Shown here: piece by piece, positions 26,367-36,041 of the stretch
Layout: every line of letters begins with the position of its first letter
How positions within the stretch are numbered: position 1 is the stretch's first letter
The notes under the pieces: generated by a model
Database searches by the model: none
Told to the model about the DNA's origin: nothing
Seen by the model: the letters and a program-made list of their open reading frames with translations, nothing else
Source: CAXMRP01 sp965216515
GTDB lineage: Bacteria > Pseudomonadota > Alphaproteobacteria > Rhizobiales > Afifellaceae
Length of the DNA: 64,000 nucleotides
Reading direction: 5' to 3'
Assembly: GCA_965216515.1 (NCBI GenBank)
Contig: OZ244173.1
Location: 558,001-622,000, forward strand
Position numbers and translations under genes: made by a program

Positions 26367-26579
26367 ATGAACAGTTTCAAGCTGCACGCCGGGGCAGGGT
26401 CCAACGCCGCCCTCGTATCCGGTGCCGGCTCAAGGGCCCGCCTCAGTCCCGCATTGTCGGCCACGATGGCCCTGCTGCTGGGCATGTTTTTGATCGCCGG
26501 TGCCGGATTTGCGCCGTCGAGCGTCCTTCACGACGCCGCCCACGATACGCGCCACGCCTTCGGCCTGCCCTGCCACTGA
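26367..26579 (+). CDS. cbtB: Cobalt transporter subunit CbtB
   Basis: A 70-residue membrane protein with one transmembrane helix (MALLLGMFLIAGAGFAP) followed by the CbtB histidine motif HDAAHDTRHAFGLPCH, a likely cobalt site. CbtA and CbtB form a predicted cobalt uptake system regulated by B12 riboswitches in alphaproteobacteria. It is the first gene after the riboswitch and is followed by cbtA after 18 bases. Confidence 0.92.
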   Translation: MNSFKLHAGAGSNAALVSGAGSRARLSPALSATMALLLGMFLIAGAGFAPSSVLHDAAHDTRHAFGLPCH

Positions 26580-26597
26580 AACAATCGGGATAATGCC

Positions 26598-27299
26598 ATG
26601 TTTCGCCCTCTCGTTCTGAGTGCGGCGGCGGGCGGGCTTGTTGGCGGGTTGCTGGTTGCAGCCTTCCAGTTGACCGTCGCCACGCCCCTGATTGTCGAAG
26701 CGGAGGTCTTTGAGGCCATCGACGCTGCCGCGCACCATCTCGTTCCGAGTGAATCCGGCCCGGTCGTCGCAACCTCCACGCATGGTCAGGCCACGGCGGG
26801 ATTTCCCCGTCAGATGATGACCACCTTTGCCACGGTCGTGTATGCCACCGGCGCCTGCCTCATCCTTCTTGCCATGATGGTGTTCGCCGGACGCAGCATC
26901 GAGCCGCGCTCGGCGCTCAACTGGGGGCTTGCCGGATTCGTTGCCGTGGCGCTGGCGCCGGCGCTCGGTCTTCCACCGGAACTGCCGGGCATGCCCGCCG
27001 CGGATGTTGTCGACCGCCAGATCTGGTGGTTTGCGACCGTCGCCGCCACCGCCGCCGGTCTCTGGGCGGTGCTGTCGGGCCGGCCGGCCTGGATCGCTGG
27101 CGGTCTGGTGCTGGTCGTGCTGCCGCACCTGGTCGGTGCGCCACAGCCTGAAAGCCACGACTCAGCCGTTCCCGCAGCCCTTGCCGCCCATTTTGTCGCC
27201 GCCTCGTTTGTCAGCTCGTTGATCTTCTGGACTGCGGCACCGGTATCGGCGGGTTACGCTTTTCGCCGCCTGGCGCGGGCGGAAGCCGGCAATGGCTGA
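26598..27299 (+). CDS. cbtA: Cobalt transporter subunit CbtA
   Basis: A 233-residue inner-membrane protein with about five hydrophobic segments and the CbtA pattern of an N-terminal helix (AAAGGLVGGLLVAAFQ) followed by histidine-containing loops (HHL, STHGQ) that may bind cobalt. With CbtB it is predicted to import Co2+ for cobalamin synthesis. The stop overlaps the cobP start by eight bases. Confidence 0.9.
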   Translation: MFRPLVLSAAAGGLVGGLLVAAFQLTVATPLIVEAEVFEAIDAAAHHLVPSESGPVVATSTHGQATAGFPRQMMTTFATVVYATGACLILLAMMVFAGRSIEPRSALNWGLAGFVAVALAPALGLPPELPGMPAADVVDRQIWWFATVAATAAGLWAVLSGRPAWIAGGLVLVVLPHLVGAPQPESHDSAVPAALAAHFVAASFVSSLIFWTAAPVSAGYAFRRLARAEAGNG

Positions 27300-27816
27300 C
27301 AACGCCGTTCTGGTGCTCGGCGGCGCCCGTTCCGGCAAGAGCCTTTATGCCGAAAGGATCGCCGGCATTGCCCCTGAGCGGGTTTATATCGCCACCGCCC
27401 GGGCCGGTGACGCGGAGATGGCGGCGCGCATTGCCGCCCATCGCGCCCGCCGGGGCCCGGGCTGGACGACGATCGAGGCGCCGCTCGATGTGGCGGCGGC
27501 GATCGAAGCCCATGCCGCCGACGGGCGGTGCCTGCTCATCGACTGCCTGACCCTCTGGTTGGCGAATGTCCAGGCGGCCAGTGAGGACACCGGGCGTTTC
27601 GGCACGGCGCTCGCCGCGCGGATCACCGCAGCGCCGGGGCAAATCGTGCTGGTCTCCAACGAGGTCGGCATGGGCGTAGTTCCGGAAACGCCGCTCGGGC
27701 GCGCCTTCCGCGATGCCCAGGGGCGGCTCAACCAGGATATCGCCGGGATTTGCGGCACGGTCGTGTTCGTCGCCGCAGGATTGCCCGTCGCGCTGAAAGG
27801 ATCACTTCCCTCATGA
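27292..27816 (+). CDS. cobP: Cobinamide kinase / cobinamide-phosphate guanylyltransferase
   Basis: A 174-residue bifunctional enzyme (CobP, equal to CobU) that phosphorylates adenosylcobinamide and then attaches GMP, a late step of cobalamin synthesis. The P-loop GGARSGKS is at residues 10-17, and the conserved YIATA, HRARRG and LIDCLTLWL blocks follow. SNEVGMGVVPETPLGRAFRD is the family hallmark. The length is normal. It is coupled to cobW by an ATGA overlap. Confidence 0.95.
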   Translation: MADNAVLVLGGARSGKSLYAERIAGIAPERVYIATARAGDAEMAARIAAHRARRGPGWTTIEAPLDVAAAIEAHAADGRCLLIDCLTLWLANVQAASEDTGRFGTALAARITAAPGQIVLVSNEVGMGVVPETPLGRAFRDAQGRLNQDIAGICGTVVFVAAGLPVALKGSLPS

Positions 27817-28919
27817 CGACACTGCCCCGGCCGGATCCGGCCGCGCCCGATCGCATTCCGGCCACGATCGTCACCGGCTTTCTTGGGGCCGGCAAGACAA
27901 CGCTGATCCGCAATTTGCTGCGCAATGCCGGCGGCCGGCGGATCGCCCTGATCGTCAATGAATTCGGCGATGTCGGTTTCGACGGTGCGGTGCTCGGCGC
28001 CTGCGATACAGGGCAAACCGGCGCCCCGGGATGCGATGTCGAGGCCATTGTCGAGCTTGCCAACGGCTGCATCTGCTGCACTGTTGCCGATGACTTCCTG
28101 CCTGCCATGGAGGCGCTCATCGACCGCGATGATCCGCCCGACAACATCATCATCGAAACGTCCGGCCTGGCTCTGCCGCAACCCCTGGTCAAGGCCTTCG
28201 CCTGGCCCTCGGTGCGCGACCGGGTGACGGTTGACGGCGTCGTGACCATCGTCGATTCCGCCGCTGTCGCCGAAGGCCGCGTCGTCGCCGACGAGCAACG
28301 GCTTGCCGCCCAGCGCGCTGCCGACACGGCCCTCGATCATGACGATCCGATCACCGAACTGTTCGAGGATCAGATCCGCTGCGCCGACCTGATCGTATTG
28401 TCCAAGGCCGATCTCGTCGACACCGAAGGTATGGCCCGCGTCGAGGCGGCCATTGCGCCAGACCGGCGATCTGCCGCGCGCGTGTTAAGCGCGACCATGG
28501 GCGAACTGCCGCCCGCTGTCGTGCTCGGTGTGCGCGCCGGGGCTGAAAACGATACGGAAACCCGCCTCAGCCACCACGAGCGCGCCGGTGCCGTCGACCA
28601 CGAACATGACGACTTCGATTCGTTCGTCCTGCGGACCCGGTTCGGCGACCGAGACACAGCGGTGCGCAGCGTCCGCGCGGCGATGGACCGGCCGGACGTC
28701 CTTCGCATCAAGGGGACTGTCGAAATCGAAGGCAAACAGGCGCCGCTTGCCATTCAGGCGGTTGGCCCGCGCGTCGAAACCTGGTTCGTGGCCGCATCGG
28801 CGACGGATCGGAATCCGGCGGCGGCCGGTGGTGCGGCGCTTGCCCGCGCCGGCCTTGTGGTCATAGGCCTGTCCGGCCTGCACCGGGGAGCAATCTCCAA
28901 AATCCTGGCCGCCTCCTGA
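27813..28919 (+). CDS. cobW: CobW family metallochaperone GTPase
   Basis: A 368-residue G3E GTPase. Walker A is GFLGAGKTT (residues 22-30), the metal-binding CxCC motif is in NGCICC, and the guanine motif is SKAD. A short His-rich stretch (SHHERAG, DHEHDD) lies before the C-terminal domain. CobW is thought to deliver cobalt to the CobNST chelatase; placement directly before cobN supports this. The ATG at 27813 overlaps the cobP stop by four bases. Confidence 0.94.
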   Translation: MTTLPRPDPAAPDRIPATIVTGFLGAGKTTLIRNLLRNAGGRRIALIVNEFGDVGFDGAVLGACDTGQTGAPGCDVEAIVELANGCICCTVADDFLPAMEALIDRDDPPDNIIIETSGLALPQPLVKAFAWPSVRDRVTVDGVVTIVDSAAVAEGRVVADEQRLAAQRAADTALDHDDPITELFEDQIRCADLIVLSKADLVDTEGMARVEAAIAPDRRSAARVLSATMGELPPAVVLGVRAGAENDTETRLSHHERAGAVDHEHDDFDSFVLRTRFGDRDTAVRSVRAAMDRPDVLRIKGTVEIEGKQAPLAIQAVGPRVETWFVAASATDRNPAAAGGAALARAGLVVIGLSGLHRGAISKILAAS

Positions 28920-31900
28920 TGCACATCCTGGCCGGCAGACAGGTCGGGCTTGAATCCGGCGACGAGGCCGTCGACCTTGGCCAAACTCCCGGCGATATCG
29001 TCGTCCTGACGGCCGCCGACACCGAGATTGCCGGCCTTTCGGCCGCCGCCGGGGCGTTGGCAGACCCGTCGTTCCCGACCATCCGGCTCGCCAACTGGAT
29101 GACGCTCAACCATCCGTATTCCGTTGATTTGTATACAGAAAATATCCTCCATCCGGCGCAGCTGATTGTCATCCGCCTGCTCGGCGGGCCGGCCTACTGG
29201 CAATACGGGATCGACGAGGCCCGGCGGATCGCGCGGGCCGGCGGCAACCAGCTTGCCATATTGCCGGGCGACGCCAACTGGGACGACGCCTATGCCGGGC
29301 TGGGCACGGTTTCCGCCGACGTCGCTCGCCGTTTGTGGTCGTATCTGGCCGAGGGCGGCGCGGCGAACTATCGGAATTTTCTGGCCTTTTCCGCCTTCCT
29401 GATCGATCGGCACGACGAACCGCCTCCGGCCGCGGCGCTACCGACATGCGGCCGGTATGATGGCCCGGCCCGGGATGCCGGCCGCCCGGATCCCGTCGAC
29501 CGGCCGGTTGTCGCGGTCACTTTTTACCGGGCGCTATATCAGGCCGGCCAGACAGCCGCCGTCGACGCCCTGTGTGACGCGCTTGCCGCCCGTTGCATGA
29601 CACCCCTGCCGGTATTCGTGTCCAGCCTGAAATCGGCCGCCGACGCCGCCTTTGTCCGCGATCTTTTTGCCGCTCACGAGCCGGCTCTTGTCCTCAACGC
29701 AACCGCCTTCGCCATCGCCGGCGCCGGCAGTGGCGCCGACACGCCGCTTGACGGTGGCGACAGGCCGGTCCTTCAGATCGTCTTCGCAGGCGCCTCGCGA
29801 TCGGCATGGATGGAGTCCGCGCGCGGCCTGTCCGCCCGTGACCTCACCATGAATGTCGTCATGCCCGAACTGGACGGCCGCCTGGTGACCCGTGCCGTTT
29901 CGTTCAAGGAGCCCGGTGATTTCGATCCGCTGACCCAATGCCAGCCCGTTCGCCTGCTGCCGGATGAAAACCGCATCGCCTTTGTCGCCGATCTGGCCCG
30001 CCGATGGGTTGCCCTTCGCACCGTTCCGGCGCCGGAAAAGCGGGTGGCGATCGTTCTGGCCAACTATCCGAACAAGAACGGCCGCATCGGCAACGGCGTT
30101 GGCCTGGACGCCCCCCAATCGACCGTCAACCTGCTTTCGGCGATGAAATCGGCCGGCTATCGGATCGGCGACGCGCCGGGGACCGGAGCGGAGTTGATGG
30201 CGCATCTGCTCGACGGTCCGACAAATGCCCTTGGCGACGGCGCGCGTTCGTCCGGTTGCCGGCTTGCCATGGATGACTACCACATCCATTTCGCCCGCCT
30301 GCCACAAGCCGTTCAGGACACTGTGACAGCCCGCTGGGGGGCGCCGGACAACGATCCCTTCGTTGCGGACGGGGCTTTTCAGCTGCCCGCGCACCGGTTT
30401 GGCGGCGTGGTGATCGGCATCCAGCCGGCGCGCGGCTACAATGTCGATCCGAAAACCAGCTATCACGACCCGGACCTGCCGCCGCCGCACTTCTATCTGG
30501 CCTTTTATATCTGGCTGCGGGACGTGTTCGGCGCCCACGCCATTGTCCAGATGGGCAAGCACGGCAATCTTGAATGGCTGCCTGGCAAGGCCCTGGCCCT
30601 GTCGCCCGACTGCTTTCCCGATGCGGTGCTCGGTCCGGTGCCGGTCATCTATCCCTTCATTGTCAACGATCCCGGCGAGGGCGCCCAGGCCAAGCGGCGC
30701 ACCGCGGCGACGATCGTCGATCACCTGATGCCGGCCATGGTTCGCGCCGAGAGCCATGGTGCGGCGGCGGAACTGGAAATCCTTATCGATGAATACGCTG
30801 CCGCCCGGACCGGCGATCCACGGCGTGCCGGCACCATCGCCGCCCAAATTCTCGACCTGTCGAAGGCCGGCGGATTCCATGCCGATCTCGGCCTGCGCCC
30901 GGACGAGGATGAGGAGACCGTGCTCACCAGGCTGGACGAACATATTTGCGATCTGAAGGAACTTCAGATCCGTGACGGGCTGCATGTCCTGGGTGAAGGT
31001 CCGGCCGGCCCGCAGCGTGCCGAAACACTCGTTGCGCTCACCCGCATTCCGCGCGGCGACCGCCCGGGGGAGGCCTCGCTGTTGCGGGCGCTCGCGGCCG
31101 ATTTTCGCCTGTCGGGTTTCGACCCCCTAGATTGTGTCGCGGCGGAGCCCTGGCGGGGTCCCAGACCGGATGCACTGCTTGCGCTGTCGGGCGATCCCTG
31201 GCGGACCAACGGCGACACGGTGGAACGTCTGGAGATCGCCGCCCGGCAATTGACAACGGGATCGCCAGGCACACCGGGATCGCCAGGCACACCGGCACTG
31301 GTGGCGACTTCCGCCGTCATGCGGACGATTGACGACGACATTGCGCCTGCTCTCGATAGCTCCGGCGCCGCGGAAATCGCTGCGCTGTGCGCCGCACTGG
31401 CCGGCCGGTTCGTCGCCCCCGGTCCGTCCGGTGCGCCCAGCCGCGGGCGGCCTGACTGCCTGCCGACGGGCCGCAACTTTTATTCCGTCGATGTGCGCGG
31501 CGTGCCGACCCGTGCCGCTTGGGACCTTGGCCGGCGTTCCGCCGCCCGGCTGGTCGAGCGCTATTTCCAGTACGAGGGCGAATGGCCTGGCGCCATGGTG
31601 ATCACCGCATGGGGCACCGCCAATATGCGCACCGGCGGCGACGACATTTCCCAGGCCCTGGCATTGATTGGCGCGAAACCGGTCTGGGAACCGGCCTCTG
31701 GCAGGGTGACCGGCATCGAGGTCATCCCGCTGGGCGACCTCGGCCGTCCCCGTGTCGATGTCACGTTGCGCATTTCCGGCTTTTTCCGCGACGCATTTCC
31801 CGATCAGATCGCGCTCTTCCACAAGGCCGTCATCGCCATTGCCGAATGTGACGAACCGGCCGATGCCAACCCGGTCGCCGCCCGTATCCGGTCCGAAACG

Positions 31901-32731
31901 GCAATGCTTGCCGCGTCGGGACTGGCGCCGGCCGATGCGGCCAAGGCCGCCGCGTTCCGCATTTTCGGTGCCCGCCCGGGCGCCTATGGCGCCGGCCTTC
32001 AGGCCCTGATCGACGAGGGCGTGTGGGCAGCCCGCAAGGATCTGGCCGAAGCGTTCATGGAATGGTCGGCCTATGCCTATGGCGGCGGCGCTGAGGGCCT
32101 GGCCGCCGCCGCACCGCTCAAGACACGGCTGTCGAAAGTTGATGCAGTGATCCAGAATCAGGACAATCGCGAGCACGACCTCCTTGATTCCGACGATTAT
32201 TACCAGTTCGAAGGTGGCCTGGCGGTGACGGTGGAGACACTGAAGGGGTCGGCGCCCCGCATCTTCCACAACGACCATTCGCGCCCCGAACGTCCGGTAA
32301 TCCGGGGTCTGGAGGAGGAAATTGCACGGGTGGTGCGGGCCCGTGCGGCCAATCCCCGATGGATCGCCGGTCAGATGCGCCACGGATACAAGGGGGCATT
32401 CGAGATGGCGGCGACGGTCGATTACCTGTTCGCATTCGCCGCCACCACGAATTGCGTACGCGACCACCACTTCGATCAACTCTATGACGCCTATCTCGCC
32501 GATGCCGAAGTGCGCGCGTTCATCGGCCGGAACAATCCGCCGGCCTTGCGCGAGATCGCTGACCGGTTCTGTGAGGCCGTCGACCGCGGCCTGTGGGCGC
32601 CGCGGCAAAACAGTGCCTATAATCACCTGCGCGACATTGCGGGCGCGGCCCCGGCGCGAACCAGGACGGACAACACCGTTTCCGCCCGGCAAGCGGCGGT
32701 CCGGCAGGCAGCAGGCGGAGAACCGGCATGA
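28919..32731 (+). CDS. cobN: Cobaltochelatase subunit CobN
   Basis: The 1270-residue large subunit of the ATP-dependent aerobic-pathway cobaltochelatase, which inserts cobalt into hydrogenobyrinic acid a,c-diamide. The conserved BchH/CobN core is recognisable in NYPNKNGRIGNGVGLD, MGKHGNLEWLPGKALALS, the TRAAW and TAWGTANMRTGGDD blocks and the C-terminal EMAATVDYLFAFAATT. The start overlaps the cobW stop in TGATG. An 18-bp perfect tandem repeat in the middle encodes GSPGTP twice. The partner subunits CobS and CobT are not in the window. Confidence 0.97.
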   Translation: MHILAGRQVGLESGDEAVDLGQTPGDIVVLTAADTEIAGLSAAAGALADPSFPTIRLANWMTLNHPYSVDLYTENILHPAQLIVIRLLGGPAYWQYGIDEARRIARAGGNQLAILPGDANWDDAYAGLGTVSADVARRLWSYLAEGGAANYRNFLAFSAFLIDRHDEPPPAAALPTCGRYDGPARDAGRPDPVDRPVVAVTFYRALYQAGQTAAVDALCDALAARCMTPLPVFVSSLKSAADAAFVRDLFAAHEPALVLNATAFAIAGAGSGADTPLDGGDRPVLQIVFAGASRSAWMESARGLSARDLTMNVVMPELDGRLVTRAVSFKEPGDFDPLTQCQPVRLLPDENRIAFVADLARRWVALRTVPAPEKRVAIVLANYPNKNGRIGNGVGLDAPQSTVNLLSAMKSAGYRIGDAPGTGAELMAHLLDGPTNALGDGARSSGCRLAMDDYHIHFARLPQAVQDTVTARWGAPDNDPFVADGAFQLPAHRFGGVVIGIQPARGYNVDPKTSYHDPDLPPPHFYLAFYIWLRDVFGAHAIVQMGKHGNLEWLPGKALALSPDCFPDAVLGPVPVIYPFIVNDPGEGAQAKRRTAATIVDHLMPAMVRAESHGAAAELEILIDEYAAARTGDPRRAGTIAAQILDLSKAGGFHADLGLRPDEDEETVLTRLDEHICDLKELQIRDGLHVLGEGPAGPQRAETLVALTRIPRGDRPGEASLLRALAADFRLSGFDPLDCVAAEPWRGPRPDALLALSGDPWRTNGDTVERLEIAARQLTTGSPGTPGSPGTPALVATSAVMRTIDDDIAPALDSSGAAEIAALCAALAGRFVAPGPSGAPSRGRPDCLPTGRNFYSVDVRGVPTRAAWDLGRRSAARLVERYFQYEGEWPGAMVITAWGTANMRTGGDDISQALALIGAKPVWEPASGRVTGIEVIPLGDLGRPRVDVTLRISGFFRDAFPDQIALFHKAVIAIAECDEPADANPVAARIRSETAMLAASGLAPADAAKAAAFRIFGARPGAYGAGLQALIDEGVWAARKDLAEAFMEWSAYAYGGGAEGLAAAAPLKTRLSKVDAVIQNQDNREHDLLDSDDYYQFEGGLAVTVETLKGSAPRIFHNDHSRPERPVIRGLEEEIARVVRARAANPRWIAGQMRHGYKGAFEMAATVDYLFAFAATTNCVRDHHFDQLYDAYLADAEVRAFIGRNNPPALREIADRFCEAVDRGLWAPRQNSAYNHLRDIAGAAPARTRTDNTVSARQAAVRQAAGGEPA
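31258..31293. repeat. 18-bp in-frame tandem duplication in cobN
   Basis: Two perfect copies of an 18-bp unit (GGGATCGCCAGGCACACC) at 31258-31275 and 31276-31293 encode GSPGTPGSPGTP at residues 781-792. The segment lies in a variable Gly/Pro loop and keeps the frame. It looks like recent slippage. Confidence 0.9.
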
Positions 32732-33351
32732 CAAAGAAGGAACTGAGCGAAGCGGAACGCGATGTGCGGCACGCGGAGAAGATGAAACGCAAGAAGGCGG
32801 CGCGCGACAAGATCCTTTCCACCAAGACCATCGAGAAGGGCCTGTTGATCGTCCACACCGGCAAGGGAAAGGGCAAATCGACCGCCGCCTTCGGCATGGT
32901 GTTCCGGGCGTTGGGGCAGGGGATGAATGTCGGCATCGTCCAGTTCGTCAAGGGGAAATGGCAGACGGGGGAGCGTGTCGCACTGGAGAAATTCGACGAC
33001 CAGGTCGAGATTTACACGATGGGCGAGGGCTTTACCTGGGAAACCCAGGACCGCCAGCGCGATATCGCCGCTGCCCATGCGGCCTGGGACAAGGCCGTGG
33101 CGCTGATCGCCGACGACCGCCACCTTCTGGTTCTGCTTGACGAACTGAACATCGTCTTGCGCTATGGCTATCTGGACGTTGCCACCGTCGTCGGCGTGTT
33201 GAAATCGCGGCCGGCGATGAAGCATGTCATCATCACCGGTCGAAATGCCGCCGATGAGTTGATCGAGGCCGCCGATCTGGTCACCGACATGACCCTGGTC
33301 AAACATCCCTTCCGCTCTGGCGTGAAAGCGCAGGCGGGGATCGAATTCTGA
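32728..33351 (+). CDS. cobO: Cob(I)yrinic acid a,c-diamide adenosyltransferase
   Basis: A 207-residue CobO/BtuR-type adenosyltransferase that attaches the 5'-deoxyadenosyl ligand to cobalt. The ATP-binding loop is TGKGKGKST, then GIVQFVKG, DELNIVLRYGYLD and VIITGRNA as in the family. The N-terminus is rich in charged residues. Coupled to cobN by an ATGA overlap. Confidence 0.96.
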   Translation: MTKKELSEAERDVRHAEKMKRKKAARDKILSTKTIEKGLLIVHTGKGKGKSTAAFGMVFRALGQGMNVGIVQFVKGKWQTGERVALEKFDDQVEIYTMGEGFTWETQDRQRDIAAAHAAWDKAVALIADDRHLLVLLDELNIVLRYGYLDVATVVGVLKSRPAMKHVIITGRNAADELIEAADLVTDMTLVKHPFRSGVKAQAGIEF

Positions 33352-33420
33352 TCGGGTCGGGGCCGCACCGGCCGGGACTTATTGGCCAAGACAAGATGGC
33401 GCAACCGTGATGATCCGGGA

Positions 33421-34911
33421 ATGACCGCGAACAAACCGGCGCTCATGGTTCAGGGAACCGGCTCCAACGTCGGCAAGACCCTGATTGTCGCGGGCCTGGC
33501 GCGGGCGCTGGCGCGGAGCGGCATGGCGGTTCGCCCGTTCAAACCCCAGAATATGTCCAACAATGCCGGCGCCACCGCCGATGGCGGCGAAATCGGCCGC
33601 GCACAGATGCTGCAGGCCCGCGCCGCCGGGGTTTCGCCGTCGGTTCACATGAACCCCGTTCTGCTGAAGCCGGAGGCGGACAACGGCGCCCAGGTTATCG
33701 TCCAGGGGCAGCGCTTTGCCACCATGACCGCGCGGGAATACACCGCCGGCAAGTCGGCGCTGCTGGACAGGATCCTCGACAGTTACCGCCAGTTGGAGGC
33801 GGAAGCCGATATCGTGCTGGTCGAAGGTGCCGGATCGCCGGCTGAAATCAATCTGCGGGCCGGCGACGTCGCCAACATGGGATTTGCCGCGGCCGCCGAT
33901 ATCCCCGTTGTTGTTGTCGGCGACATCGACCGCGGTGGCGTGATCGCCAGTCTTGTCGGAACCCATGCCGTCCTGGAACCCGATGAACGCGAGCGCATCC
34001 GCGGTTTCATCATCAACCGGTTTCGCGGTGATCCCACATTGTTTGACGAAGGCGCCGCGCAGATTGCGGTCCGCACCGGTTGGCGGAACCTCGGGATCGT
34101 GCCCCATTTTCCCGACGCCGACCGTTTGCCGGCCGAAGACAGCGTTGCCCTCCACGGGCGCCCGGCCGCCGCGCCCGGAGCGGAAAAGGCGCTCAAGATC
34201 GTTGTGCCGCGGCTCGGCCGGATCGCCAATTTCGATGACCTCGATCCACTCCGGCAGGAGCCGGGCATTGTGCTGGAATTGGTCGGGCCGGGGCAGGCGC
34301 TGCCGGGGGACGCAGGTCTTGTGCTCCTGCCCGGATCGAAATCGACCATTGCGGATCTCGCCGAACTGCGCCGCCGGGGCTGGGATGTCGATATCCTTGG
34401 CCACTATCGTCGCGGCGGCCATGTGCTGGGCATATGCGGCGGATTCCAGATGCTTGGTCGCATCATCGACAATCCTGACGGGATTGAGGGACCGGCCGGC
34501 GAGGTGGCCGGACTGGGGCTTTTGAATGTCTGCACGGTCCTGACGGGTGACAAGGCCGTCCGGCCGGTTTCAGCCGTCCACTGCCCCACCGGCTGCCCGA
34601 TGACCGGCTATGAAATCCATCTTGGCACGACAACCGGCACGGATTGCCGCCGGCCGTTTGCCCGAATCCGTGATCGCGACGACGGAGCGGTCAGCCCCTG
34701 CGGCCGGGTCGCCGGGACATATATCCACGGCCTGTTCGCCGACGACCGGTTCCGGCACGCGTTTCTTGCCGATTTCGATATGCGCTCCGACCTTGCCTAC
34801 GAAGCCGAAATCGACCGGACACTGGATCGGCTGGCCGACCATCTGGAAGCCGCCCTGGATCTTCCCGATCTCGTCAAAATAGCCAATGGACGAGCGCGGC
34901 GACGGGGATGA
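33421..34911 (+). CDS. cobQ: Cobyric acid synthase
   Basis: A 496-residue glutamine-dependent amidotransferase that amidates four side chains of adenosylcobyrinic acid a,c-diamide. The N-terminal ATPase part has QGTGSNVGKT and PFKPQNMSNNA. The GATase part has the catalytic Cys in GICGGFQMLG and a His in YIHGLF. The ATG at 33421 matches the family start; another ATG at 33382 is in frame but not conserved. Its 3' end overlaps the convergent cobD by 38 bases. Confidence 0.96.
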   Translation: MTANKPALMVQGTGSNVGKTLIVAGLARALARSGMAVRPFKPQNMSNNAGATADGGEIGRAQMLQARAAGVSPSVHMNPVLLKPEADNGAQVIVQGQRFATMTAREYTAGKSALLDRILDSYRQLEAEADIVLVEGAGSPAEINLRAGDVANMGFAAAADIPVVVVGDIDRGGVIASLVGTHAVLEPDERERIRGFIINRFRGDPTLFDEGAAQIAVRTGWRNLGIVPHFPDADRLPAEDSVALHGRPAAAPGAEKALKIVVPRLGRIANFDDLDPLRQEPGIVLELVGPGQALPGDAGLVLLPGSKSTIADLAELRRRGWDVDILGHYRRGGHVLGICGGFQMLGRIIDNPDGIEGPAGEVAGLGLLNVCTVLTGDKAVRPVSAVHCPTGCPMTGYEIHLGTTTGTDCRRPFARIRDRDDGAVSPCGRVAGTYIHGLFADDRFRHAFLADFDMRSDLAYEAEIDRTLDRLADHLEAALDLPDLVKIANGRARRRG

Positions 34912-35854
34912 AGGCCAGCGCAAGCCCGACAAGCAGCACCCAGGCCATGTTGGCCACCGCGATGGCCGCGCCGATCGTGCCGGCATCGACATCCCGCCCG
35001 CCGCCTTCGTTCAGCCATGCGCCGTCCATTGCCTTGCCGGCGTATGTGCGGGGCCCGCCGAGCGCGATTCCCAGGCCGTGAGCCATCGCCGCCTCCGGCC
35101 AGCCGGCATTCGGCGAGGCATGGGCGCGGGCATCTTCGGCGATGCGATCCCATGGCGCTTTCCGGCTCTCGCTCAGCCGGGCGGCAGTCCTGATAAGATG
35201 CGCGGCGATCCGCGCCGGCAGGTAATTCGCCGCATCGTCGGTTTTCGCGGCGCCGAAGCCGAACGCGCCATGGCGATCGGTTTTGTAGCCGATCATCGAA
35301 TCGGCGGTGTTGATCACCTTGTAGGCGAGAAGGCCTGGCAGGCCGAGCAGCGCATACCAGAAGGCCGGTGCAACGACGCCGTCGGAGAAGTTTTCCGCCA
35401 GCGATTCGATCGCGGCGCGGGCGATTTTCGGCGTGTCGAAATCCGACACATCCCGCCCGACGATATGCGACAGGGCGTCGCGTGCCGCGGCGAGCCGTTC
35501 GTCGCGCGGCGTGTCGGCGGCAAGCGCGGCTGCCACCGCACCCACATGGTCGGTAAGGCTGCGATGGGCAAGAACGATCGCCACCAGCACGATTTCCAGG
35601 ACCGCACCCAGGGGAAGAGTGTCCAGCCCCCGGTCGATGAACCGGCCGGCGACAAGGGCCCCGACGACCAGCAGACCGGACAGGATGAGACCGCGCCGCC
35701 GCCGCACGGCCTCGCCGGCCTCCGGCCTGTTGTAGCGCTGGTCCGCCCAGCCGATGACGCGCCCGATCGCCGCCGCCGGATGCGGAACACGCGACCAGAT
35801 CTGTTGCGGATCGCCGACCAGGCGATCCAGAATGAGCGCAAGGATCAACGACAT
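34874..35854 (-). CDS. cobD: Adenosylcobinamide-phosphate synthase (CobD/CbiB)
   Basis: A 326-residue inner-membrane protein that attaches the aminopropanol arm to cobyric acid. DRLVGDPQQIWSRVPHPAAAIG at the N-terminus, SHIVGRDVSDFD, ESLAENFSDGVVAPAFWY and NTADSMIGYKTDRHGAFG are all diagnostic. About four or five hydrophobic segments are present. The start at 35854 gives the usual family length; an ATG at 35899 would add 15 residues. It is transcribed toward cobQ and overlaps it by 38 bases, so it is not part of the riboswitch operon. Confidence 0.95.
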   Translation of the reverse strand: MSLILALILDRLVGDPQQIWSRVPHPAAAIGRVIGWADQRYNRPEAGEAVRRRRGLILSGLLVVGALVAGRFIDRGLDTLPLGAVLEIVLVAIVLAHRSLTDHVGAVAAALAADTPRDERLAAARDALSHIVGRDVSDFDTPKIARAAIESLAENFSDGVVAPAFWYALLGLPGLLAYKVINTADSMIGYKTDRHGAFGFGAAKTDDAANYLPARIAAHLIRTAARLSESRKAPWDRIAEDARAHASPNAGWPEAAMAHGLGIALGGPRTYAGKAMDGAWLNEGGGRDVDAGTIGAAIAVANMAWVLLVGLALAFIPVAALVHWLF

Positions 35855-36041
35855 GATCGTTGCGGGATACGACACAACGACGCCTGCGTACAGCGCCATC
35901 GCCGGCCGGGCGATCTCCTTTTTGACCGCCGCCGGGCGGGGCGCGTTTTACGGGTGTGGCGAATGGCCGGGTGGACGGGCGACCAAGTCTGCTCGACACC
36001 GCTTGTCGGCCATCGGTCTGTCTGGTAACGAACCGCCGATT

